From Cytobacillus citreus (GTDB lineage Bacteria > Bacillota > Bacilli > Bacillales > Cytobacillaceae), in contig NZ_JAGYPM010000001.1 in the NCBI RefSeq assembly GCF_018343665.1, forward strand, positions 593,239 through 657,238: a DNA stretch of 64,000 nucleotides, read 5' to 3'. Under the pieces are notes generated by a model, which did no database searches, was not told the DNA's origin, and was given only the letters and a program-made list of their open reading frames with translations. The translations under genes and the position numbers were made by a program. This document shows positions 45,829 to 54,469 of this stretch, piece after piece. Position 1 is the first letter of the stretch. Every line of letters begins with the position of its first letter.

Positions 45829-47121
45829 GTGGAAATAGGTATTTTAGGAGCAATCAATACATTAATCTCTCAGGATATTAAAACGGGATCTTCAGGAAAA
45901 GGCGAATCCGGATTTTCTTCACTTTTTGCAAATCTGTTGCCGAAACCGGTTAATACACTAAACTTGCAAGCTGCAAGTGAGAATACTGGTGATTTTTCAA
46001 GTGAGGTACTGTCAGGGCTGCTTCAATTATTACAAACAAATGATATTCTCGAGCTCGAAAATGGGATGGAGCTTCTTGGTAAGGTCGCATTTCAAAGTAA
46101 TTCAGATATCATTAATATAATTGAAGAAGAGTTGAATTTGTCTTCAGAAGAGCTTGTTCAGTTATTAAGTAGTTTCTATACTAAATTACTTTCTAACAAG
46201 ACTGAAGAGAAGGGGCCTACCCTTATTGATCCAAATCACACTCAACAAGATAAAACGGATGAAAACCAAGCAGATATCATTTTGTCACTTATTCAGTCAA
46301 TTGCATCTATTCAATTGAAAGATATGCAATTGACACCTGATAAAGAGTTTGGACAAGCAATGAAGGTTTTAAAGCTATTTGAACTCTTATCTGCACATCA
46401 AGATTCTCACAGTAACCAAATAAAAATGAGAGAATTTATGAAAAGCATTAACGAAAAGCTAGATATCCTTTTAAATGACTCGGTTCGTTCAAATAGAGAT
46501 GAGCTTTTACAGAAAACCTTTACAAACCTAGTCGATGAATTGAATGGTAAAAGCAATGTGAAAAGTGAGACTAATGGTGATAACGTTACAAAAGTTCTAA
46601 ATAAATCAGAACAGGTTCATCAGCATGGGTTTATCCATTTTCAACAATTATCAAAACCTGAGCAGCTTACTTTATTCTCTCAGCCAGCAAATAGACCTGT
46701 ATCTGCTGAACAATTGATAGAACAATTTCAATCAATACTTTCAAGAAGTCATTTCCTGAAGAATGGCGGGACGCAAAGACTTTTTATTAAGTTAAACCCT
46801 GAACATTTAGGGGCGCTTAGAGTTGAACTGATTCAAAAGGATTCAGCGATTATTGCTCGAATTCTTACGTCTACTTCAACAGCGAAGGAAATGATGGAAT
46901 CCCAATTAAATGGATTAAAACAAGCTTTTCATTCTCAAAATATTCAGGTGGAAAGAGTAGAAATCTCTCAGCAGTTTACACAGCAGGATCGGAGCTTTAA
47001 TCGTGAGCAGCAGAATGGACAGGAAAGACAAGAGCAGCATCGGCAAGAGCAGCATGAGCAGCAAACAAACGGAGAATTTACTAGCTCATTTGAAGAGGCA
47101 CTCCTCAATACTGAAGCTTAG
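45829..47121 (+). CDS. fliK: flagellar hook-length control protein FliK
   Basis: FliK measures hook length and switches export specificity through FlhB. The 430-residue protein has a variable N-terminal ruler region and the conserved C-terminal Flg_hook domain (LFIKLNPEHLGALRVELIQ, LNGLKQAFHSQNIQVERVEI, about residues 318-382). A Gln/Glu-rich tail follows (ERQEQHRQEQHEQQ). It starts with GTG after a strong SD AAAGGGGGTGA. Confidence 0.95.
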   Translation: MEIGILGAINTLISQDIKTGSSGKGESGFSSLFANLLPKPVNTLNLQAASENTGDFSSEVLSGLLQLLQTNDILELENGMELLGKVAFQSNSDIINIIEEELNLSSEELVQLLSSFYTKLLSNKTEEKGPTLIDPNHTQQDKTDENQADIILSLIQSIASIQLKDMQLTPDKEFGQAMKVLKLFELLSAHQDSHSNQIKMREFMKSINEKLDILLNDSVRSNRDELLQKTFTNLVDELNGKSNVKSETNGDNVTKVLNKSEQVHQHGFIHFQQLSKPEQLTLFSQPANRPVSAEQLIEQFQSILSRSHFLKNGGTQRLFIKLNPEHLGALRVELIQKDSAIIARILTSTSTAKEMMESQLNGLKQAFHSQNIQVERVEISQQFTQQDRSFNREQQNGQERQEQHRQEQHEQQTNGEFTSSFEEALLNTEA

Positions 47122-47133
47122 GTGTGAAAATGA

Positions 47134-47772
47134 ATGACAAATACAATTGATTCATCATTAATGCTATCAAAATATCAACAAGAGCAGCGAAAAACTGGAT
47201 CAGATATATTAGGTAAAGATGATTTTCTAAAAATATTAATGGTTCAGCTGCAAAACCAGGATCCCTTGAGTCCGTTGGAGGATAAAGACTTTATTGCTCA
47301 AATGGCGACCTTTTCTATTCTAGAGCAAATAACCAATATGGGAAGTACGATGGAAAAGTTTGTCAAAGTACAGGAGCAAAGTCAATTAATTGCCTACAGT
47401 CAGTTCGTTGGCAAGGATATTACATGGCATAAAATAACTGAAGCTAAAAATCCTGGAGATGTGCCTGTTATAGAAGAAGGAACAGGTAGAGTAGCGTCTG
47501 TTCAATTTAAGGATAATTCAGTTTTGTTTGTGTTGGAAGATGGTACGAAATTAGAACCTGGGAATATTTCGCAAATCAATGAAATTTCGAAAGATAATGC
47601 TATGGTTCAAGCTAGTATGATGATAGGAAGGAAAATTACCTATTTAGAAGACGAGGCAGAGAAGGAAGCAAAAATAATATCCGTTTCATTTAAAGACGGG
47701 AAAATTTTATTCCAGCTAGATGATGAAAATATGACATCGATCACATCATCACAAATTATAAAAATTGAATAA
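47134..47772 (+). CDS. flgD: flagellar hook-assembly scaffold FlgD (YlxG)
   Basis: FlgD caps the growing hook. The 212-residue protein has the N-terminal LGKDDFLKILMVQLQNQDPL and FIAQMATFSILEQITNM signatures. The C-terminal half carries two similar beta modules (about 91-152 and 160-211), each starting G-K-x-I-T and containing a VxFKD-x-x-x-LF-x-L run. B. subtilis FlgD is, from memory, about 140 residues, so this one looks extended. Confidence 0.94.
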   Translation: MTNTIDSSLMLSKYQQEQRKTGSDILGKDDFLKILMVQLQNQDPLSPLEDKDFIAQMATFSILEQITNMGSTMEKFVKVQEQSQLIAYSQFVGKDITWHKITEAKNPGDVPVIEEGTGRVASVQFKDNSVLFVLEDGTKLEPGNISQINEISKDNAMVQASMMIGRKITYLEDEAEKEAKIISVSFKDGKILFQLDDENMTSITSSQIIKIE

Positions 47773-47787
47773 TTAGAGGGTGATTGG

Positions 47788-48177
47788 ATGGATAAAATGA
47801 TGTTTCATCCGATTCATTCAAAGGCCGTCATCGGCACAAAAACAAAATCGGCCAATCGAGAACTTAAACCCAACAATAGCTTCTCTGTTCATTTCCAGAA
47901 TGCACTACAATCTGACAGTAAATTAACGGTTAGCAAGCATGCCAAAGAGCGCCTACTACAAAGAGGAATACATATTAATGAAGCGCAATGGAATCAGATA
48001 GAGGAAAAAGTTCAAGAAGCAAAAAACAAGGGTGTAAAGGAATCGCTCGTATTACTTAAAGATGCAGCATTAATTGTCAGTGCAAAGAACAATACAGTAA
48101 TTACGGCAATGGATCGGGAAGAAGCCCGTACACAAATATTTACAAATATCAATGGCACCATCATTTTGGACCAATAA
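47788..48177 (+). CDS. TIGR02530-type flagellar operon protein
   Basis: The 129-residue protein has a short disordered N-terminus, then SKHAKERLLQRGIHINEAQW, LVLLKDAALIVSAKNNTVIT and GTIILDQ. I recognise it as the small conserved protein often found between flgD and flgE in Firmicutes. Its function is unknown; position suggests hook assembly or its regulation. Confidence 0.85.
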   Translation: MDKMMFHPIHSKAVIGTKTKSANRELKPNNSFSVHFQNALQSDSKLTVSKHAKERLLQRGIHINEAQWNQIEEKVQEAKNKGVKESLVLLKDAALIVSAKNNTVITAMDREEARTQIFTNINGTIILDQ

Positions 48178-48251
48178 AACGGCTGGACCTAAAAAGGAAG
48201 CCGAGGCTTGCGGATTGATTGAAGCAGCCATAAAGAAAGGAGCAAATATTA

Positions 48252-49457
48252 ATGCTACGTTCAATGTACTCTGGAATTAGCGGAATGAAAAACTTCCAAA
48301 CAAAATTAGACGTAATTGGTAACAACATCGCTAACGTCAATACTTTCGGCTATAAAAAAGGTCGTGTTACTTTTAAAGATACAATGAACCAAATGGTTTC
48401 CGGTGCAAGTGCCGCTGGTGAAAATCGTGGGGGGAAAAATCCGATGCAAGTTGGACTTGGATCTACACTTGCAACAATTGATACGATTCATACCGGATCA
48501 AGCTTACAGTCTACAGGACGTGCACTTGATCTCGGAATTGACGGGGATGGATATTTTGTCGTCAAACAGGGAAATGCCGAATATTATTCTCGTGCAGGAA
48601 ACTTCTATTTAGACGATCAAGGAAATTTAGTTAATGCTGATGGCTTGAAAGTACAAGCTTATAAAATTGACCCGACAACTGGGAAACCAACGAATATCTA
48701 TGGAGATGTTGCTGTCAATGTTAATGCTGTCTTGCCTGCTATGAAAACTGGGATTATAAATGTAACGGAAAATTTATCAGCTGATGCAACGGAAGACTCA
48801 ATTTATACACAGCAAATAAAAATGGTTGATGAAAAAGGTGTAGAACATAAAATCGACGTCCATTTCAAAAAAACTACTGCAGGATGGGATGTATTTGTAA
48901 ACAAAGACCCGAATGCTACTCCTGCACCTTCACCTGATTCGAGTCTCTCTTTTGATGTAGATGGGAAATTAACCGCAGGTGATTTTGATTGGACTCCAGA
49001 TGTTGGAGATTGGGGATCTTCGACAGTTAAATTTGACTTTTCGAAGTTAACGCAAAACAAAGGTGCAACAACAGCGCTAGTAAATCCAGATGGAAATGTT
49101 GAAGGTATGTTGGAAAGCTTTAACATCGGGGCTATGGGTGAAATAAACGGTGTCTACTCAAATGGCCAAGTAAAAACTTTAGGTGTCCTAGCGTTAGCAA
49201 AATTTAGTAATACTTCCGGTCTAACAAAAGCGGGTAATAATTTATTCCAAGCTTCAATTAACTCCGGAACACCGAATATTGGTTTGCCAGGAGATGGTCG
49301 TGGTGTCGTTGCTGCAGGAACTCTTGAAATGTCCAATGTCGACTTATCTGAAGAATTTACAGAAATGATCACAGCCCAACGTGGTTTCCAAGCAAACACT
49401 CGTATTATCACAACTTCTGATGAAATTTTACAAGAATTAGTTAACTTAAAACGATAA
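48252..49457 (+). CDS. flgE: flagellar hook protein FlgE
   Basis: This is the hook subunit. The 401-residue protein has the rod/hook N-terminus MLRSMYSGISGMKNFQTKLD and NIANVNTFGYKKGRV. A central beta-rich D1/D2 region follows (IDGDGYFVVKQG), and the end matches the family (DLSEEFTEMITAQRGFQANTR). Bacillus literature formerly called this gene flgG. SD AGAAAGGAG precedes the ATG. Confidence 0.97.
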   Translation: MLRSMYSGISGMKNFQTKLDVIGNNIANVNTFGYKKGRVTFKDTMNQMVSGASAAGENRGGKNPMQVGLGSTLATIDTIHTGSSLQSTGRALDLGIDGDGYFVVKQGNAEYYSRAGNFYLDDQGNLVNADGLKVQAYKIDPTTGKPTNIYGDVAVNVNAVLPAMKTGIINVTENLSADATEDSIYTQQIKMVDEKGVEHKIDVHFKKTTAGWDVFVNKDPNATPAPSPDSSLSFDVDGKLTAGDFDWTPDVGDWGSSTVKFDFSKLTQNKGATTALVNPDGNVEGMLESFNIGAMGEINGVYSNGQVKTLGVLALAKFSNTSGLTKAGNNLFQASINSGTPNIGLPGDGRGVVAAGTLEMSNVDLSEEFTEMITAQRGFQANTRIITTSDEILQELVNLKR

Positions 49458-49462
49458 GTTAA

Positions 49463-49510
49463 GGGAGGGACAGGGTTGAAAGCTTAATGCTTTTAGCCCT
49501 GAAAATAACA
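49463..49510 (+). promoter_or_regulatory. SD followed by a 12-bp hairpin before swrD
   Basis: An isolated SD, GGGAGGGA (49463-49470), precedes a hairpin: AGGGTTGAAAGC (49472-49483) pairs over all 12 positions, with two G-T pairs, to GCTTTTAGCCCT (49489-49500). No other SD lies before the likely TTG start at 49511. Folding the hairpin would bring the SD to about 13 bases from that start. Confidence 0.55.
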
Positions 49511-49732
49511 TTGATTAAGGTTACGAGACTTAATGGGAAAGCATTTATGATAAATGCTGTGTATATCGAAACAATAGAATCTTTTCCTGATACTACAATT
49601 ACGTTAACGAATGGACGTAAATATGTTGTAAGGGAGTCGGAAGATACTGTTTATATGCTTGTAAAGGAATTCTATCAATCTGTCAGCCTTCTAGGGCAAC
49701 AATTGGGGGAAAATGAAAGTGAAGAAAAATAA
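49511..49732 (+). CDS. swrD: swarming motility protein SwrD
   Basis: The 73-residue protein starts MIKVTRLNGKAFMINAVYIE and contains ESFPDTTITLTNGRKYVVRE, matching SwrD (FlbD family), which raises flagellar motor power for swarming in B. subtilis. The TTG at 49511 fits the family start; an ATG at 49487 would add eight atypical residues and sits in the hairpin. The end overlaps fliL by 14 bases. Confidence 0.88.
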   Translation: MIKVTRLNGKAFMINAVYIETIESFPDTTITLTNGRKYVVRESEDTVYMLVKEFYQSVSLLGQQLGENESEEK

Positions 49733-50144
49733 GCTGCTAATGATCATGATAATATTGCTTGTTGCCATTACCCTAGTAGGAGCAGTTGCGGTAATTGTGG
49801 TAAAGGAACTAAATAGCTCCGGAACGAAAGAGCCAACGATCGATGAAGTACTAGAGTCATCCGTTGATATACCTCAAATAACAACAAATTTAGCTAGCAA
49901 TGATTTTGTTCGTATTTCTTTTAAAATTCAAACAGATAGCAAGAATGCAAAAAAGGAATTAGAGAAAAGAGATTTTCAAGTAAAGGACATTATTATTCAA
50001 GAATTATCCGAAATGGAAGCTAAAGATATTCAGGGTAAAGAGGGGCAAAACAAGCTAAAAGAAGACTTAAAGACAAAAATAAATGAGATTATGCAAAAAG
50101 GTCAAGTTGAACAGGTTTATATTACCGAAAATCTCCTCCAATGA
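49719..50144 (+). CDS. fliL: flagellar basal-body-associated protein FliL
   Basis: FliL is a single-span membrane protein that surrounds the stator. The 141-residue protein has a span at about 5-27 and the FliL domain with VDIPQITTNLASNDFVRISF and ELEKRDFQVKDIII. GTG 49719 (MKKNKLL) is preferred to ATG 49713 because SD GGGGGA spaces better; both lie inside the end of swrD. Confidence 0.94.
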   Translation: MKKNKLLMIMIILLVAITLVGAVAVIVVKELNSSGTKEPTIDEVLESSVDIPQITTNLASNDFVRISFKIQTDSKNAKKELEKRDFQVKDIIIQELSEMEAKDIQGKEGQNKLKEDLKTKINEIMQKGQVEQVYITENLLQ

Positions 50145-50190
50145 TATTATTATACATATTATTTTGCTAAATAAATGGAGGTGAGATTTC

Positions 50191-51192
50191 ATGTCGGGAG
50201 AAGTATTATCACAAAATGAAATAGATGCGTTATTGTCTGCATTGTCAACAGGTGAAATGGATGCAGATGAACTAAAAAAAGAGCAATTAGAGAAAAAAGT
50301 TAAGGTCTATGATTTTAAAAGAGCTCTGCGATTTTCTAAAGATCAAATTAGAAGCTTAACGCGAATACATGAAAATTTTGCTCGGTTACTTACAACATTT
50401 TTCTCAGCCCAACTAAGAACATATGTGCAAATTACTGTTGCTTCAGCGGATCAAATTCCATATGAGGAGTTTATTCGGTCGATACCGAAAATGACGATTT
50501 TAAATGTGTTTGAGGTACCGCCATTAGATGGAAGAATTCTGATGGAGGTCAATCCTAATATTGCTTATGCATTGATGGACAGAATGATGGGCGGAAGAGG
50601 ATCGAGTATTAATAAAATAGATAATCTTACAGAGATTGAAACAAAAATAATGTCAAACACGTTTGAGCATGCATTTGAAAATTATATGGAAGCATGGAAT
50701 AACATTGTCGAAATTGATCCACAGCTTATGGATTTTGAAGTGAACCCGCAATTTTTACAAATGGTTTCACCTAATGAAACTGTTGTTGTTATTTCATTAA
50801 ATACAACCATTGGAGAAACAAGTGGAATGATGAATATTTGTATTCCTCATGTTGTTCTCGAGCCAATTATTCCTAAATTATCAGTTCATTATTGGATGCA
50901 GTCAGAAAAGAAGGAAAGAAAACCAGAAGAAATCGGCCGACTAGAAATGCATATTCAGCGAGCTGATATTTCTATAGTGGGTGAACTTGGTTCATCAGAA
51001 ATTAGTATTCAAGATTTTCTAATGCTAGGTATCGGGGATGTTATTGAGTTAAATAAACCAATTGACGAACCTCTCGTTTTAAAAGTAGGTGGTATCCCTA
51101 AATTTATTGGACAGCCAGGGAAAGTGAACAAAAAAATTGCTATACAAGTATTAGACAATGTGAAAGGGGGAGATGACGATGATGAGCGATGA
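50191..51192 (+). CDS. fliM: flagellar motor switch protein FliM
   Basis: FliM is a C-ring switch protein that binds CheY-P. The 333-residue protein has the N-terminal CheY-binding segment VLSQNEIDALLSAL, the middle CheC-like domain (LMDRMMGGRGSSINKIDNLT), and a C-terminal SpoA domain (DFLMLGIGDVIELNKPIDEP). The SD is TGGAGGTGAG. Its last 14 bases overlap fliY. Confidence 0.98.
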   Translation: MSGEVLSQNEIDALLSALSTGEMDADELKKEQLEKKVKVYDFKRALRFSKDQIRSLTRIHENFARLLTTFFSAQLRTYVQITVASADQIPYEEFIRSIPKMTILNVFEVPPLDGRILMEVNPNIAYALMDRMMGGRGSSINKIDNLTEIETKIMSNTFEHAFENYMEAWNNIVEIDPQLMDFEVNPQFLQMVSPNETVVVISLNTTIGETSGMMNICIPHVVLEPIIPKLSVHYWMQSEKKERKPEEIGRLEMHIQRADISIVGELGSSEISIQDFLMLGIGDVIELNKPIDEPLVLKVGGIPKFIGQPGKVNKKIAIQVLDNVKGGDDDDER

Positions 51193-52447
51193 TATGCTTT
51201 CACAAGATGAAATCGATGCGCTTTTACGTGGAGGGGATGATGAGGAGCTTGATCTTTCGGACGAAACCTTTAACGTAGAAGATTATTTTTCGCCAATGGA
51301 GAAAGATGCACTGGGGGAAATTGGGAATATTTCGTTTGGAAGCTCCGCAACGGCATTGTCCACATTACTGAGTCAAAAAGTAGAAATTACAACACCAACT
51401 GTTTTAATCATACAAAAAAGTAAATTACCTGAGGAGTTTCCACATCCATATGTAGCGATTCATGTTAGCTATACAGAAGGGTTTTCAGGAAGTAATTTAT
51501 TAGTGATAAAGCAAACTGATGCTGCAATTATTGCAGATTTAATGCTTGGTGGGGATGGAAAGAATCCTTCTGACATGATGGGAGAAATTCAGTTAAGTGC
51601 TGTTCAAGAAGCGATGAATCAAATGATGGGTTCTGCCGCAACATCCATGTCAACGATTTTTAGCAAGAAAGTTGATATCTCTCCACCATCTATCGATTTA
51701 TTAGATGTTTCGCTAGGTGAAGGTACTGACAGAATTCCAAGTGATGATATTCTAGCTAAAATATCCTTTCGATTAAAAATAGGAGATTTAATAGATTCAA
51801 ATATCATGCAGCTATTACCATTGAAGTTTGCGAAAAGTTTAGTCAAGGAATTATTAAATCCAAGTGAAATGACTGGATCAAATTCAGGTAATAGTGAAAA
51901 AGATCAAAGTTCATTACCGTCATTTGCAGGACATTCAGAAAATACGAATGAAATGCAAATACCAGAATCAAATGTACAGGAATTTGCTTACACACAATCA
52001 CCACTTCCAGAAAGAGAAGCTGTTGCCACGCAAGGAGAATGGCAGCAAGCATCACAAGCTTTTAACCAGCCTGTACAGCATAATGCGCCTCAGCATTTTG
52101 GTTCTGCATTTCCTGGAGGAGCTGGGCCTAATGTTCAGCCTGCAGTATTTTCAAATTTTGAACCATATCCGCTTCAGGAGAATGAATCAAAAAATTTAAA
52201 TATGCTGCTGGATATTCCTCTTCAAGTAACGGTGGAACTCGGAAGGACAAAACGTTCTGTCAAAGAAATTCTTGAATTGTCTGCCGGTTCAATAATAGAA
52301 CTTGATAAGCTAGCTGGGGAACCAGTTGATATTCTTGTCAATAATCGTCTAATTGCTCAAGGAGAGGTAGTAGTAATTGATGAGAACTTTGGAGTACGTG
52401 TAACAGATATTATCAGTCAAAGTGACCGAATTAAGAAACTTAAATAA
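51179..52447 (+). CDS. fliY: flagellar switch phosphatase FliY
   Basis: FliY is the FliN-type switch protein of Bacillus with a CheC-like CheY-P phosphatase domain. The 422-residue protein has an N-terminal LSQDEIDALLRGG, a phosphatase domain with two Glu-x2-Asn motifs (EIGNISFGSSATALSTLLS and EAMNQMMGSAATSMSTIFS), a Gln/Pro-rich linker (about 225-330), and a C-terminal SpoA/FliN domain (VTVELGRTKRSVKEILELSA). ATG 51179 fits SD AAAGGGGG best; 51182 is an alternative. Confidence 0.96.
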   Translation: MMSDDMLSQDEIDALLRGGDDEELDLSDETFNVEDYFSPMEKDALGEIGNISFGSSATALSTLLSQKVEITTPTVLIIQKSKLPEEFPHPYVAIHVSYTEGFSGSNLLVIKQTDAAIIADLMLGGDGKNPSDMMGEIQLSAVQEAMNQMMGSAATSMSTIFSKKVDISPPSIDLLDVSLGEGTDRIPSDDILAKISFRLKIGDLIDSNIMQLLPLKFAKSLVKELLNPSEMTGSNSGNSEKDQSSLPSFAGHSENTNEMQIPESNVQEFAYTQSPLPEREAVATQGEWQQASQAFNQPVQHNAPQHFGSAFPGGAGPNVQPAVFSNFEPYPLQENESKNLNMLLDIPLQVTVELGRTKRSVKEILELSAGSIIELDKLAGEPVDILVNNRLIAQGEVVVIDENFGVRVTDIISQSDRIKKLK

Positions 52448-52468
52448 CGCACGGGGGTTAACAGAATA

Positions 52469-52831
52469 ATGGCACAAAAAATTTTGATTGTTGATGATGC
52501 AGCATTTATGAGAATGATGATTAAAGATATACTCACAAAAAATGGGTTTGAGGTTGTTGGAGAAGCTGCTGATGGAGCGCAGGCAGTAGAAAAGTATAAA
52601 GAATCTCAGCCTGATTTAGTAACAATGGATATTACAATGCCTGAGATGGATGGGATTACTGCCTTAAAGGAAATCAAAAAAATCAATCCTAATGCGAAAG
52701 TGATCATGTGTTCAGCAATGGGACAGCAAGCGATGGTAATTGATGCTATCCAAGCAGGTGCCAAGGATTTTATTGTTAAACCATTCCAAGCTGACCGTGT
52801 TATTGAAGCGATTTCCAAAACTTTAGGATAA
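52469..52831 (+). CDS. cheY: chemotaxis response regulator CheY
   Basis: The 120-residue single receiver domain has the acidic pair D9/D10, the phospho-acceptor D54 in LVTMDITMPEMDG, the Ser/Ala switch in MCSAMG, and K104 in FIVKPF. Phosphorylated by CheA, it acts on FliM/FliY. It lies between fliY and fliO as in B. subtilis. Confidence 0.99.
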   Translation: MAQKILIVDDAAFMRMMIKDILTKNGFEVVGEAADGAQAVEKYKESQPDLVTMDITMPEMDGITALKEIKKINPNAKVIMCSAMGQQAMVIDAIQAGAKDFIVKPFQADRVIEAISKTLG

Positions 52832-52859
52832 TAAATATTAATTTAGAGGGTGCAGGATA

Positions 52860-53516
52860 TTGCAATTTGTAAAACGAACAATTCTTTCGCTTCTATTAAT
52901 AGGTATTGCTCTGCTGGGCTTGAATGCACCAGCCTATGCAGAGCAAATGAATAGTGTGAAAGATTGTATTGAACATCGTGATACATGTAAACAAGATCAG
53001 CCTTCAAAGGAAAAGGAAATACATAAGAATGAACCTGCTAAGGTAGGGCTGAATACATGGGATATTATAAAAATGGTCTTTGCGACAATCTTTGTAGTAG
53101 CTCTCCTTTACTTCTTGCTTAAATTAATTAATAAAAAAAGCAAAACTTATAAAAGCTCTCAGCTTGTTGAAAATTTAGGCGGTACTTCACTCGGTACCAA
53201 TAGATCTGTTCAATTGATCAAGGTCGGAAATCGTATCTTGGTCGTAGGTGTGGGTGAAAATATACAGTTGTTGAAAGAAATTGAAGATAAAGAAGAGTAT
53301 GGCCAATTAATCAAAGAGTATAATGAAAAAACGGAACAACTTATACAACCAAGCGATATTGTGACAAAGGTACTTCAAAGACGAAAAAATGTTCAGCAGG
53401 ATGATAGAAAAGGGAACCATTTTCAATCATTACTTAAACAACAGCTAGATGATATTTCAAAAGACAGAAAAAAATTGTACGAAGAGATTGAGAAGAAAGG
53501 AACGGACGAACGATGA
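52860..53516 (+). CDS. fliO: flagellar biosynthesis protein FliO (FliZ)
   Basis: This export-gate assembly factor is called FliZ in B. subtilis. The 218-residue protein has a signal-like N-terminus (about 1-27), a main span at about 70-90, and the FliO signature LVENLGGTSLGTNRSVQLIK with GNRILVVGVGENIQLL. A charged C-terminal tail follows. It starts with TTG after AGAGGGTG. The stop overlaps fliP by 4 bases. Confidence 0.93.
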   Translation: MQFVKRTILSLLLIGIALLGLNAPAYAEQMNSVKDCIEHRDTCKQDQPSKEKEIHKNEPAKVGLNTWDIIKMVFATIFVVALLYFLLKLINKKSKTYKSSQLVENLGGTSLGTNRSVQLIKVGNRILVVGVGENIQLLKEIEDKEEYGQLIKEYNEKTEQLIQPSDIVTKVLQRRKNVQQDDRKGNHFQSLLKQQLDDISKDRKKLYEEIEKKGTDER

Positions 53517-54178
53517 ATGAATTTATGGAGTTTTTTAACAACAGTTCGCCCGAAAATGTTTCAATGTCAGTCAAGCTATTATTATTGCTGACAGTTTTGT
53601 CACTTGCTCCTAGTATTCTTATCTTGATGACATGTTTTACAAGAATAGTAATTGTTCTCTCCTTTGTCAGAACGGCGCTTGCTACGCAGCAAATGCCACC
53701 TAATCAAGTAATTATTGGCTTGGCATTATTTCTTACTTTTTTTATCATGGCGCCTACATTTCAACAGGTAAATGAGGAAGCATTAACACCGTTATTTAAT
53801 GAAGAGATTAATTTAGAACAGGCTTATGAAAAGGCATCGGTTCCCTTTAAAGAGTTTATGAGTGCCCACACAAGGCAGCAGGATTTAGCCCTATTCCTTG
53901 AATATTCTAAAGCAGAAACTCCTGAATCGATTGAAGATATACCTTTAACAGCACTTGTGCCTGCATTTGCAATTAGTGAAATAAAGACCGCGTTCCAAAT
54001 TGGATTTATGATCTTTATCCCTTTTCTTGTCATTGATATGGTTGTTGCGAGTGTTCTCATGTCAATGGGGATGATGATGTTACCGCCTGTCATGATTTCA
54101 CTTCCATTTAAAATATTATTATTTGTATTAGTAGATGGTTGGTATCTCGTTGTTAAATCTCTTTTACAAAGTTTCTAA
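53513..54178 (+). CDS. fliP: flagellar export gate protein FliP
   Basis: FliP is a core subunit of the FliPQR gate. The 221-residue membrane protein carries the FliP motifs LSLAPSILILMTCFTRIVIV, SFVRTALATQQMPPNQVIIG and TAFQIGFMIFIPFLVIDMVV, the last just before MSMGMMMLPP. No long signal peptide is seen. It overlaps fliO (ATGA). Confidence 0.98.
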   Translation: MNEFMEFFNNSSPENVSMSVKLLLLLTVLSLAPSILILMTCFTRIVIVLSFVRTALATQQMPPNQVIIGLALFLTFFIMAPTFQQVNEEALTPLFNEEINLEQAYEKASVPFKEFMSAHTRQQDLALFLEYSKAETPESIEDIPLTALVPAFAISEIKTAFQIGFMIFIPFLVIDMVVASVLMSMGMMMLPPVMISLPFKILLFVLVDGWYLVVKSLLQSF

Positions 54179-54195
54179 GCAGGTGAATGTATAGT

Positions 54196-54465
54196 ATGAC
54201 TCCCGAAGCAGTAATAACAATCGCTGAACAAGGCATAATAACTGTTTTAATGATATGCGGGCCTTTATTGCTCCTTGCTCTTGTTGTAGGTTTGATTGTA
54301 AGTATTTTTCAAGCAACGACACAAATCCAAGAACAGACACTAGCATTCATTCCAAAAATCGTCGCTGTATTAGCTGGGATTGTATTCTTCGGTCCTTGGA
54401 TGCTTAGTCATATGCTCTCATATGCAGGTGAAATTTTTTCAAATTTAACGAGGTTTGTAGGATGA
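54196..54465 (+). CDS. fliQ: flagellar export gate protein FliQ
   Basis: The 89-residue protein has two spans and the FliQ motif GLIVSIFQATTQIQEQTLAF with IPKIVAVLAG. The upstream in-frame ATG at 54187 touches the SD AGGTGA, so the ATG at 54196 (9-base spacing) is chosen; the length then equals that of B. subtilis FliQ. Confidence 0.97.
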   Translation: MTPEAVITIAEQGIITVLMICGPLLLLALVVGLIVSIFQATTQIQEQTLAFIPKIVAVLAGIVFFGPWMLSHMLSYAGEIFSNLTRFVG

Positions 54466-54469
54466 TTAT

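Noticed and set aside
45248-45853. 201-codon minus-strand frame antisense to ylxF
   Set aside because: Ser/Ile-rich product mirrors the Glu/Lys coiled coil of ylxF; no promoter, SD or family resemblance.
51894-52199. 101-codon frame inside the FliY linker
   Set aside because: Lies wholly in the variable linker of fliY in another frame, no SD, no recognisable domain.
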